Under the pieces are notes generated by a model, which saw only the letters and a list, made by a program, of their open reading frames with translations, did not search any database and had not been told where the DNA came from. From contig WHVA01000356.1 of assembly GCA_015179125.1 (NCBI GenBank), positions 56,524 to 120,523 on the forward strand: a DNA stretch of 64,000 nt, given 5' to 3'. Numbering within the stretch: position 1 is the first letter of the stretch; every line of letters begins with the position of its first letter. The DNA is from Gautieria morchelliformis. Lineage: Eukaryota > Basidiomycota > Agaricomycetes > Gomphales > Gomphaceae. The position numbers were made by a program, and so were the translations under genes. This document shows positions 43,690 through 54,046 of this stretch, piece after piece.

Positions 43690-45002
43690 TGTTATGTCTT
43701 GCGATTTCCGGAAGTTGGAACTAGAAGGGATGGTGGTTTCAACTTATGTTGTGCCCCCAATGAACTATCGTCAAGTATTTTGGATTGTAAGTCAGAAGTT
43801 GGGCAAGTATTGAAGTAAGTTAAAAGCCAAGTGTTAGGTTGGAAGGCGGAGGGCTAAGAGATGGAGGTGCTGCACTACTTGCTGTGCTAAGAACAGGAGA
43901 TAGAGCAAAGGAAATCATGTATCTGTTACGTATTGAGATTTCCGCTAAGTCGGAACTGGAAAGGACAGCGGCTTCAACTTATAGGTTGCACCCCCAATGA
44001 ACTATCGTCCTAAGTATTTCAGAACTGAGTCGGAAGTCGGAAAGTACTGAATCAAAGGTTGGTCAGGATTTGAGTTGGAACTGAGGCGGAAGCCGGAAGA
44101 CGGAAGGCGGAGAGAGAATGAGATCTTGCTAGACTCGCTGTACTAAGAACAGGAGATGGAGCGAAGGAAATCAAGTATCGAAGGCGATTATCTGATTGCA
44201 GAATAAGAGACATACATGACAGGCTTTTATACAAAGAGCTGAGGCAACAGGTAATGATATGGTACTAAGCAAATTCTGGGGGAAGCGGAAGTCGAGTAGA
44301 CAATGCGTGGGAACTAACTATTGGGAACAATGGGACTACAAGGGGGGAGGTAGAACAATGGCAAAGAACAAGGGGTCGGAAAAACATATCTGACAATGAA
44401 ACACAAGGAGGACCGGACGTATGATCTTGATGAACAGTGAGGTGGGTCCGGTGGGTCCGAGTAATAGAGTCGAAAAAACAAGGGAAATGTACAAGGGGCA
44501 GAATGTCGGAAATATCGGAGGGGCGGAAGGTGTGGTGGAACTGAGGGTCGGAAGTCGGAAATGAATGGTCGTAATAGTATCGAAGGTGATTATCTGATTG
44601 CAGAATGATGAGCATACATGAGGGCTTTCATACAAAGAGCTGAGACAACAGGTAATTGGGTAGTACTAAGCATATTCTGAATAAAGTGGAAGTCGGATAA
44701 GATATATGGGGTAAGTAACTAATTGAGAACAAAGAACTACAAGGGGGTGCAGGGTAGAGTCAAGAACAATGGGGAAAAGAACAAGGGGACAGAAAGCATA
44801 TCTGACATAACGGAACAATGGGACTCCAGAGGGGCCGGCCATATGGTCTTGCTGTGCTGCGAGTTGAGTCTGGTAGGTCCAAGTAATAGAGTTGAAAGAA
44901 GAAAGGATATAACAAGGGGCAGGATTGTTGGAATTATTGGGATGTTGGAAAGGAGGTGGAACTGAGTGTCGGAAGTCGGAAATGCATCATCATAACAAAG
45001 GG
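43685..45002 (+). repeat. Older family-B solo LTR, split by a younger one
   Basis: Parts 43690-43923 and 44577-44997, starting TGTTATG and ending ATAACA. Flanked by AAGGG at 43685-43689 and 44998-45002. The younger LTR sits inside. Confidence 0.85.
43919..44581 (+). repeat. Younger family-B solo LTR nested in the older one
   Basis: 43924-44576, TGTTACG...CGTAATA, flanked by GTATC at 43919-43923 and 44577-44581. Confidence 0.88.
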
Positions 45003-45190
45003 ACATAATACACATGATATACTTGGGAGGCACACTACGCATGGGGGACACACTACACATGGGGGACACCTTACACATGGGGAACATGCTACGCATGGGG
45101 GACATGCTATGCACACTATACTTGCGGGACACACTACACTCTGGGAACACATGCCATACATGGGGACATGCTACCCATAACGGGCACACA
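44998..45190 (+). repeat. 18-bp minisatellite of H5
   Basis: Units such as CATGGGGGACACACTACA, related in core sequence (GGGGACA..CTAC) to the 17-bp repeat of H4. The H6 counterpart is at 51525-51700. Confidence 0.8.
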
Positions 45191-45589
45191 GATATTGAAG
45201 AAATGGGTGGAGACATTACCTACCCTGATGTGTTATTTAGAGCTACTTTGAATTGTGATGAGATGTGTTTTACTTATCCGAATGATTTTACTTATCCCAA
45301 GTTTTATTTACCCAATGTGTTTGACCTAACCATGGGTATCCACCCTAGCAGTGGTCCAAGCACATTCAGGCTCATCCCATGGGTTCCTGGTGTAAGGAGG
45401 GATGCCTCCCTGTGGTGACAAACTGCGCAGAACTACTAACGCAGCTGATAGTGAGCAGGAAAGAGGAGTCTCTATTACTAATCTAGGTGGATCCACTATA
45501 TACTCTGAGAACAATGGGTGGCACAATCATACTAAAGAGAGCGTAGCTCTCTTGCACCGGCAGTCCCTACCCAGTGCTGTGCCAGATCC

Positions 45590-45755
45590 TGGTGTGCAGC
45601 ACAGGGGCACAGTAGGAATAGACTTGTGATATGCAGTATTTTCACATGGACAGTTTTATGTTGCACTAATTGTAACAGAGTCCATGTTCTTTAGGGAAGG
45701 GGAATACAACATCTAATATTGTATACAAAGAGGTGCTGCTAAAGCCTAATTAAAT
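45590..45755 (+). pseudogene. Decayed C-terminus of a Helitron helicase (H5)
   Basis: The translation GTVGIDL-YAVFSHGQFYVAL corresponds to LGTVGLDLRYPVFGHGQLYV of H1, and the later IQHLILYTK to NIVYKDVL. Stops and frameshifts prevent function. Only about 50 residues remain just before the terminus. Confidence 0.7.
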
Positions 45756-45825
45756 ATGTAGTTTCATTTCACCAAATAATTCTTTGATTCTATTAACTAC
45801 CCATGTGCAATGTTAACCTTCACTA

Positions 45826-45856
45826 ACCCGGTGCGAAGCACAGGTCTATTGGCTAG
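45826..45856 (+). other. Helitron H5 3' terminus
   Basis: ACCCGGTGC GAA GCACAGGT imperfect hairpin, then TTGGCTAG. Matches 52181-52211. Confidence 0.78.
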
Positions 45857-46009
45857 TCATCAAGGTAGCCTCTTCTCTCGAACGGCCGCCTGATTGTTGC
45901 GCATCAGATACCAGTGTCATGCTCTTATGGCAGCGGCCCGGGTGCATGTGGTTCGCGTTCATTGTCTTTTTACTCTGTAATCAACTAGTAACTAACCGAA
46001 AACACCTTA
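45857..46009 (+). repeat. Short 5'-end copy (first of a 153-bp tandem pair)
   Basis: TCATCAAGGTAGCCTC onward is repeated at 46010 (TCATGAAGGTAGCCTC). It follows the H5 CTAG directly and ends with the ~45-bp block also found before 42038. Confidence 0.65.
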
Positions 46010-46119
46010 TCATGAAGGTAGCCTCTTCTCTCGAACGGCCGCCTGATTGTTGCGTATCAGATATGAGTGTCATGCTCTTATGGCAGCAGTCCGGGTGCAT
46101 GCGGTTCGCGTTCATTGCT

Positions 46120-46923
46120 GCACTTCGCCACCAGCTCAAGACCGATTGTTGTACGAGTGCCGTGGTTCCGTTCAACTGATTGCGATGCTTACATCCCTTC
46201 CCTCTGCCAACGCGTGTTGATTGTACCTGGCCTTGCAACATCGCACGGGGCCGCAAGACTCCATTTCTTCAGTCCGGAAGCTGTCATACTCCTCCTCTTC
46301 GATTCGCCATGATACTTCCCCGAGTTCTTCCTGTTTGAAGCTTGTGGAACCCATTCAGATGGGCTGCGTTCCACGTTCAATCTTTCAAATCCACAGAGCT
46401 CAACAAGCTGGGAATTTCCTCCTCGCTCACCCACTTGCTCGGAAGTGGGTGCCAAGTGAGGAGGAAATATATGGATGAGGAGACGGCACGAATTCTCGGC
46501 AACTGACCAGCATTCTGCTCGAGTGAGGCTGCAAACCTCAGTGAGAGACATGTGTGATAGTTCAAGTAATGGGAGCGTGGGCTACTATAGAGGTACGTTT
46601 ATTGTGATTTTATGATACATTGTCGACTAATACAAAGTCTCCATCGCAAAGTTGAAACATGTATCTACTCTGGTGTGAATTTAAGAAAAAGTGGCTGCAT
46701 TTTTCAAGCGCTGTTCATGCCATGAAGCCGCTGGGCCTTCCGAGAATAAAAGGTCCTGCAACACACCCCACATTGGAACACATGGCGTGCATGCATGGCC
46801 AACACTCGCAAGTTTTCGCATTGAAATTGGAGCCGGGCTTGCATCCCTGTTCACCAGACATGTGACCGGTTTCGGCCTCCCCAGTTTGTTGTTTCTTTGT
46901 CTCGAACCATCACACTCATACCA
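46120..46923. other. Upstream region of the DUF6532-like gene
   Basis: No convincing coding frame. The promoter of the downstream gene should lie here; no clear TATA box. Confidence 0.35.
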
Positions 46924-49455
46924 ATGCCAGCTCGACGTCCACTCAAGGAAATTGATCTCATACAACAACAGAAACACAAGATATCTACTAACAATGTGAT
47001 TGCCAAACCGAAGACCCAACCTAAACTCACTGGGCTGGCTTCTCGCAGCCGTGAACGCATCCAAGCCAAAGATGGACTGACAGAGAAAGGACGTGAATAC
47101 TGTATGTTTCCCTTTGCTCATAATGCTCACTATGTACATTTGCCTTGCAGGACAACAATTGGCCAAGGAAAAAGAAAGGAGGGAACGCAACCAATGCAAG
47201 AAAGCGGCCCAAGCGGCACACAACAAAAAAGAGCCCACATCCCAAAAACACCCTGCAGACGATGCTATCAGTCCTAACCAGTCCCATCGGGCCCCGCTCC
47301 CAGATGTAATTCACCCTCGCTGTGACAACATGAGACAAACGATGATGGGGACAATGATGAATATCCCACCGGAGAAGAGGACAATGAGGAGGAGATGGAG
47401 GAAAATGGTATGTTGTCACTCAGCTGCATTGTGCGTGGTATGATGAAAATACCTCATCATAGGGCCCATGTCCGCGTGTGAAGCAGCCCTGGAGAGCGAA
47501 GTACACCCCATCTTATGATTCCACTGAGTGTATCTTTCATCTCCCTTGCAGTTCACTGCCCCTTGCGACTTTGAAAGGGCACGCCCGACTCAACGCCAGG
47601 GGAGCCGGCACACAATTGCGGCCAGCTCACCAATCCCCTCCAGTCAGCGTGATCGTGTCACTGTCCCTGCAGGGACAGCGACACAATTATCCCATGGCCC
47701 CTGGGGAAGCTAGAGAGAGAAAACGGGCATTGCGCACCCCACTCATCCACATGTGAGCCAGCACTCTATTGCGGCCGGCTCATCAATCTTGTCCGGTCAG
47801 TGCAAAGTTGTCCCTGACCCCCTGAGTGGCTTTCAAGAGATGACAGCCATCACTCACCGAAAATCCCAGCACTCTATCATGGCCAGCTCGTCAATCTCGT
47901 CCGGTCAGCGCCAAGTTGTCCCTGACCCCCTGAGTGGCTTTCAAGAGATGACAGCCATCACTCACCGAAAATCCCAGCACTCTATCGTGGCCAGCTCGTC
48001 AATCTCGTCCGGTCAGCGCCAAGTTGTCCCTGACCCCCTGAGTGGCTTTCAAGAGATGACAGCCATCACTCACCGAAAATCCCAGCACTCTATCGTGGCC
48101 AGCTCGTCAATCTCGTCCGGTCAGCGCCAAGTTGTCCCTGACACGCTGGGTGGCTTTCGAGAGACAACAGCCATTACTCACCGAAAATCCCTGGTTTCCC
48201 TAGAGGAAAGCAGCAGTGAAGAAGTAACAATTTGGTTGATAAGATGGTCACTGGACTAACCTGGACTTGCACAGGATACTGCCCCCGCTCGAGGTCTCAA
48301 ACAACCTCGAACGATGTCCCCCAACTCCGACCCAGAGTCAGAGACACCAGGGAACCAAGCGGGTGAGCCTGTGGAAGAAGACACACCTGCCGAACGCCAA
48401 CCCAAGTGTCAATGTGACCGTAAAGGCCATGCCCTCCCTAGGGCATCGGATTATGAGGGTTTGGAGCAAGGTGTCTTGAAACTGGCGCAGGCCGAATTCC
48501 AGGTTCGAGTGTGTATGCAGTACGCGTTCCCAGAGGAACAGGATGTCGACATTGAGACCTGGGCCATGGCATGCTGGGACAACGCATGTGAGCACAAAGC
48601 AGTCAAATACCGCCGCCCACACACGTCTGGTGAGCACCATACCCGTGGTAACTCTTACACTAATTTAGCCAAACACTACAGATTGTGGAGCACGTTTCAA
48701 CGATCCGAGGGCATGTCAAAGACAAGGTAGTGGAATGAGTGGCGAGTCATTATGGGTTTAAAACCACCAATAAAGACTATGTGATTCAAGCCAACAAAGA
48801 ACTCGCCAGGAAGCTCTTAGAAGACGATGGTACATCTTCGAGGTGCGTAACCACGCTCTATCCTACTGCTACCTATCAATGCGCCCACAGGACGTAGCCA
48901 CAAGCATGGGCATCTATGAGCATCCCATCCTTCAGGATGTTATCAATTCCCAATGGTTCAGCAAAAAAAAAAAAAAATCCGACAGCATAGTATTTGGCGG
49001 CGCGTTCAACCCCATCCCAGACCCTGTGATTGTGCTTGTCTTCACTGCGGTAGGTCACTGCCACTCTGTCTAAGCCCTTGCAATTCACGAAATCTATAGG
49101 TGGAGTACGCGATCAAACAGTGGGCATCCGAGTTTCTTGTCAGTGGATCCCAATTCAGCAAGGTAGACTACCATGACGTGTACAAGCGTCATCTCAATGG
49201 CTTGGAGCAATGGCGCCACTTCAGCACACGAACCGCCCAAGCTCTGGCCCGTCACCAGCAACGTCTGTACAGTTTTGGGCAGTGCGTTACAGCTTATACT
49301 CTTATATCCTTACATTTGAAATCTCACTGACACGAATGCCTCACAGTTCCAGGGCAGGGTTCCACGATGTTCCGGAACGCGCGAAGACACGTTTCGACAA
49401 TGCAAAGCTCACACGAGCGGCTGCAGCCATCCGCGACGATTCCGACAAAGAATAA
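46924..49455 (+). pseudogene. DUF6532-like gene of Agaricomycete type, possibly decayed
   Basis: The first exon starts MPARRPLKEIDLIQQQKHK at 46924. A second starts near 47150 (QQLAKEKERRERNQCKKAAQ), then a low-complexity middle with four 36-residue repeats (47753-48190). The C-terminal half has LKLAQAEFQVRVCMQYAFPE, the segment NSQWFSKKK...FNPIPDPVIVLVFTAV, IKQWASEFLVSGSQFSKVDY and YKRHLNGLEQW, ending DSDKE at 49455. This pattern resembles the DUF6532 proteins expanded in mushrooms (from memory; function unknown). Simple joining of the first intron (GTATGT...TTGCAG) gives TGA at the junction, and other introns are needed. An A13 run at 48964 interrupts a coding stretch. I therefore list it as possibly broken. 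Confidence 0.5.
47755..48190 (+). repeat. Four in-frame 108-bp repeats (36 residues each)
   Basis: Each unit encodes SQHSIVASSSISSGQRQVVP and DPLSGFQEMTAITHRK. Copies 2 and 3 are nearly identical, which means recent duplication. They lie within the DUF6532-like gene. Confidence 0.88.
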
Positions 49456-49780
49456 ATAATAACTTAAACCCTATGTATATAGACCAAATATCTGACTACG
49501 AATTGATGTTATGCCCTAATGCCTCCCAAACCCTGAACGCGCACTACATCTCACCTCAACCAAATATGCCCTGGGACGTCGCCCACCGTAGACACAGCAC
49601 GGCATTATGTATGACTGGTGTAGTGTGCTGTAGCCACCGCGTGCAGCTACGTGGTTCTATGGCACACTACAGAATTGGGCCTGCACTACAGAGCACGTTG
49701 TAATAGGGGGGGAACTTACAGGCCTACAGGTGCTACCTAGGGTACATACCATTCCATAACACCCCCCGTTTTTCATGATG
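49456..49780. other. Junction between captured gene and Helitron body
   Basis: No gene. ATACCATTCCATAACA near 49750 followed by CCCCCCG could be an LTR end, without a partner found. Confidence 0.35.
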
Positions 49781-49889
49781 TGCTGCTGGATCTTTGTGTC
49801 TGCTGCTGGATCTTTGTGTCTGCTGCTGGCTCTCTGTGTCTGCTACTAGCTCTCTCTGTGTCTGTTACTGGGGCTGTCTGTCTCTCTAC

Positions 49890-51250
49890 AGCTCCCTCAG
49901 GTAAATATTGTTAATATTTATCCTCTTTTGACTTCTTTTAAGCCTATGCTGCTCCTCTCATTGCCTCCCACCTTTCTGGATGGTAATTAATGGCTCTGGT
50001 GTGTGTTTTCCTATCATACCTATCATTTCTTCCAATAATTTTCGCTTTTTTATCCTCTTTTTGTCTTCTTTTCAGCCCCCTCTCTCAATGCCTCCCACCT
50101 TGCCTGTCTGATATTGCTGCATCTGTGTGTGTCTTGCTATCATGGTTTGATATTTATTAGAATCAGCTGCTCTCCATGGTAAATATTGCTATTTCTTGCT
50201 ATAATTTTCGCTTTTTTAATCTATTTTTGACTTCTTTTCAGCTTAGGTTGCTCCTCTCATCGCCTCCCACCTTTCTAGGTCATCACTACTGCCTCCTGTG
50301 TGTTCTTTCTTTATTATATCTGTCATTTCTTCTAATAATTTTCGCTTTTTTATCCTCTTTTTGCCATCTTTTCAGCCCAGGTTCCTCCTCTCAGTGCCTC
50401 CCACCTTTCCTGTCTGCCATTGCTGCATCTGATGTGTGTCTTGCTATCATGGTTTGATATTTATTAGAATCAGCTTCTCTCCATGGTAGATATTGCTATT
50501 TCTTGCTATAATTTTCGCTTTTTTAATCTCTGTTTGAATCCTTTTCAGCCTATGTTGCTCCTCCCATTGCCTCCCACCTTTCTTGATGGTCATTACTGGC
50601 TCTGGTGTGTTTGTTCCTATCATATCTATCATTTCTTCCAATAATTTTCGCTCTTTTATACCCTTTTTGCCTTCTTTTCAGCCCATGTTCCTCCCCTCAG
50701 TGCCTCCCACCTTGCCTATCTGCCATTGCTGCATCTGGTGTGTCTCTTCCTATCATATTATGTTGCTTTGATATTTATTAGGATCAGCTTCTCTCCCTGG
50801 TATTTCTTGCAATAATTTTCGCTTTTTTAACCTCTTTTTGACTGCTTTTCAGCCTATGTTGCTCCTCTCATTGCCTCCCACCTTTCTTGGCCATCATTAC
50901 TGGCTCTGGTGTGTTTTTTTCCTTATCATATCTGTCATTTCTTCCAATAATTTTCGCTTTTTTATTCTCTTTTGGCCTTCTTTTCAGCCCAGGTTCCTCT
51001 CAGTGCCTCCCACCTTGCCTGTCTGCCATTGCTGCATCGGGTGTGTATCTTGCTATCATATTTATGTTGTGTTGATATTTATTAGGGTCAGCTTCTATCT
51101 GTGGTGTTTCTTCCTGTAATTTTCGCTTTTTGACCTCTTTTTGACTTCTTTTCAGCCCAGGTTGCTCCTCTCATTGCCTCCCACCTTTCCTGCTCATCAT
51201 TACTGCATCTGGTGTTTTTTTTCTGTCATTTCTTGCAATAATTCTTGCTT
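49890..51250 (+). repeat. Array of nine exon-like units (H6)
   Basis: Counterpart of 42500-43330. Acceptor-like TTTTCAGCC (once TTTTAAGCC) recurs near 49940, 50072, 50235, 50370, 50545, 50678, 50848, 50982 and 51150. Two unit types alternate in a ~300-bp higher-order repeat. A mini-block TTATTAG/GATCAGCTTCTCTCCATG/GTA recurs between them. Confidence 0.72.
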
Positions 51251-51524
51251 TTTATCCCTTTTTGTATTTTATTTTATATGTACATACATATATCCTGTAT
51301 AGTTTAAAAAATTGATATCAATAGATTTCTCTGAATTGACTCAAAATTAATGACAACAGCCCTGCCTGCAAATATCAGTCTATTTCTCTGTTATCCATTG
51401 TACAACCTTCCGACATTTATTTATTTTCACTTGCCCCTACAATAATTTCTTTCACTTTTACACTCTTGCAGAACACTATAAACAAGTGACATGCTCCAAA
51501 CAAGGGAAATGCTACTTGGGGGAC

Positions 51525-51700
51525 ATGCTATGTATGGGGGGCACACTCTGCATGGGGGGCACACTCTGCATGGGGGGCACACTCTGCATGGGGGGCACAT
51601 TCTGCATGGGGGGCACACTACGCATGGGGACATGCTACGCACACTATACTTGGGAGACATGCTACACTCAGGGAACACATGCCATACATTGGGACATGCT
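51525..51700 (+). repeat. 18-bp minisatellite of H6
   Basis: CATGGGGGGCACACTCTG repeated four times almost perfectly, then diverged units. Confidence 0.85.
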
Positions 51701-51899
51701 ACACATGATTGGCACACAGACACAGGAGAAATGTGACCTACCCAGATGTGTTACTTAGAGCTACTTTCAATCGTGACAAGATGTGTTTTACCCAAGTTTC
51801 ATTTACCCAACATATTTGACCTAACCCTTGGGCAAAGCATGGGTTGGCAGTGGTCCCAGCGCATCCAGGCTTATCCCACAGGTCCCTGGCAGTCCCAGG

Positions 51900-52105
51900 T
51901 CATCCAGGCTCATCCCACAGGTCCCCAGCGGTCCCTACCCAGTGCTGTGCCACATCCATGCATATCCTGATGTGCAGCACAGGGGCATAGTAGGAGTAGA
52001 CTTGCAATATGCAGTATTTTCCCATGGGCAGTTTTACGTTGCACTAATTGGAACAAGTCCATGTTCTTTAATATTGTATACAAAGAGATACTGCTAAATC
52101 CTGAT
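51900..52105 (+). pseudogene. Decayed C-terminus of a Helitron helicase (H6)
   Basis: GIVGVDLQYAVFSHGQFYVA and NIVYKEILLNPD match the last 50 residues of the H1 helicase. A frameshift near 52065 separates them. Only the tail remains. Confidence 0.75.
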
Positions 52106-52180
52106 TAAATATGTAGTGTCATTCCACAAAATAATTCTTTAATACTATTAACTACCCCTGTGCGATGTTAGCCTTAACTA

Positions 52181-52211
52181 ACCCGGTGCAAAGCACGGGT
52201 TGATTGGCTAG
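52181..52211 (+). other. Helitron H6 3' terminus
   Basis: ACCCGGTGC AAA GCACGGGT hairpin with one bulged G, then TTGGCTAG at 52204-52211, followed by T. Confidence 0.82.
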
Positions 52212-52402
52212 TATCCATGTATTTTACAACAGGTTGTACATGTTTGCAACAGCTGGTGTCTGACTCCTATCTGAAATTCAGCGAGGCTGGAACCACTGCC
52301 TTTACCACTACCACCATGTCCTCTATAGCATCTCAGGTTATCCTCCATCCCATCGTATCACAGTCTGTTTTGGAACCCGTTGAACTAAACGTAAAACTGT
52401 GG

Positions 52403-53845
52403 TGTTAAACACAATTCTAAAGTTCAATCAGAGATTTGACTTTACAAGCACACGCAAGCTTCAAAACTATTTTAACAGAGAACCCAATTAAGAAATTATA
52501 CTCCGGTGAACAATCAGAATCAGTATTGGTACAGGAAGTGTAGCAATAGAGATTTAACTGAGCACGTGTAGTTCTCAGATTGTGCAATACTTTGTGAGGT
52601 CAAAGAATGTTATTAGGCGTCCAAGGGTCCAGATACTTTAAGGGGGAAAGCTACCTAGAGTCTTAGGACCGAGGGTCGAGTGAATTAAAGACAACAATAA
52701 TCCCCAAGACGTGAAAAGATAGTTCTGCGCTTGAACTCTTCCTCAGTTCAAGTATGTCACTATTCTTGTGGATTTTCTGGTTTTCCAACTCAACAAACGT
52801 AGGATATTAACTCACTTACCCTGAGTTAGGTTAATATCTGCAGTGCGTTGATTGATCAAGAAAGATCAATTACTCAAAAGGCTATTAACCCACTTAACTC
52901 AGAGTTAAGTTAATAATCTATTGCATGAATTGAATAACTAATAACCAAGTCTATTAGATCACTGCTCAGAGTGGTGTCTAATGGTACAGGATTACTAATC
53001 AGTTACTCTTAGTAATGTTGCTGTTCGCAGCGCGATTAGTCAGAGCCTGCTGCAATTAAAATAGAGCACTCTTGTACTTCTCAGAGCCAATCAGAGTTGC
53101 TGCAATCTTAGACTGTAGCCAAGTCAGTGAGCCAGTACTTCGGTACAAGGCTGTGTTGAAGTCACACTTCAGTTACTCAAGGTATGAGTGGTTTGGGTGA
53201 AAGATATTGATTGCTTCACTGCTAAAACTGCAGGCTATTTATACTGCATCTATCCAGCTTATGTAACTACTGCCAGGAACCTTGTAGAGGCTTCTACTAC
53301 TGTGAAGAACCTTGTGGAAGCTTAGAGAAGCTTCAGGAAAGGTTTGGAAACTATTGGAAGGCTGTGGAAGGTTCTATTGCTATATTGGGTTAAAGTCACA
53401 GCTCTGTGACAGTAAAGCTAAGAGTATGTAAGAAACTCCCACGCTCATGTGATTATCATGTGATGAGGGAAAGTCATGTGACTTCATGCTGGATTGAGGT
53501 CATGTGACTGTGTCATGTGATTGTCAGGTGACCGTAGATAATCAAGTGACTTTGAGGTCAGGTGATTGTCAGGTGACTGTAGATAATCAGGTGACTTTGA
53601 GGTCAGGTGATTGTCAGGTGACTGTGGATGATCAGGTGACTTTGAGCTGTTTTTGAGGTCATGTGATAGTCATGTGACCGTGGGGGATTCTTAGCTAAAC
53701 TATCAAGAGATTGTTGTATCTTGTGGACCCAATGTGAGTGTAGCATAGAAATATTAATACAACCTTCCTTGAGGACATTTGAAACTAATTAACTACCTAG
53801 TAAATGTTCATAAATAGGTAGCTACTTTGTGGACGATCCCTAACA
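52403..53845. repeat. Candidate long solo LTR
   Basis: Begins TGTTAAACACAATTC and ends GATCCCTAACA, an LTR-like TGTTA/TAACA pair 1443 bp apart. No coding frame. Contains TATTTATA near 53234 and three 45-bp tandem units (53517-53650, GGTGACTTTGAGGTCAGGTG). The 5-bp flanks (TGTGG and CAGTC) do not match, so the borders are doubtful. Confidence 0.4.
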
Positions 53846-54026
53846 CAGTCTCTCAAGTTATTGTTGCTCGTGCGAGGCCACGTGATGCAGTCGACCAATA
53901 TAGTAGTCTTTGTTCGAAGGGAAACCCTATCACTTTTCCCTTCGAACTCAGGTACGTACTGTTAGATACTCACTGAGCAGATAGTAATCCTATCACTTTT
54001 CCCTTCAAACTCAGTCCTGCATGCAA

Positions 54027-54039
54027 CAGGTTATGGGCC
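54027..54039 (+). other. Copia-1 primer binding site, half-tRNA(iMet) type
   Basis: GGTTATGGGCCCC follows an LTR-like ACA. It is complementary to the anticodon-stem region of initiator tRNA-Met, as in Drosophila copia, which is primed by a 5' half tRNA. Confidence 0.65.
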
Positions 54040-54046
54040 CCACGCT

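Larger units (their letters stand above)
42038..45856 (+). mobile_element. Helitron H5, 3.8 kb, non-autonomous
   Basis: Starts TCAATAGTGTAAAG after an A (canonical A/TC insertion point) and ends TTGGCTAG at 45856 before T. It contains a GC palindrome, CACGTGGCC, pyrimidine-rich leader, exon-like repeat array (42500-43330), nested LTRs, an 18-bp minisatellite and a decayed helicase tail. The 3' end differs in sequence from H1-H4, so this is a second family. Confidence 0.75.
46010..52211 (+). mobile_element. Helitron H6, 6.2 kb, carrying a DUF6532-like gene (inferred unit)
   Basis: Starts TCATGAAGGTAGCC after A and contains GGTTCGCGTTCATTGCTGC, like the subterminal part of H5. A host-like gene occupies 46924-49455. 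From 49780 to the CTAG at 52211 it matches H5 (leader, exon-like array, minisatellite, helicase tail, hairpin). The next bases (TATCCATG) are not a Helitron start. Confidence 0.55.

Noticed and set aside
50583-51119. Hydrophobic, membrane-protein-like frames in the exon-like array
   Set aside because: They come from T-rich intron-like repeats. The frame is not kept between units.
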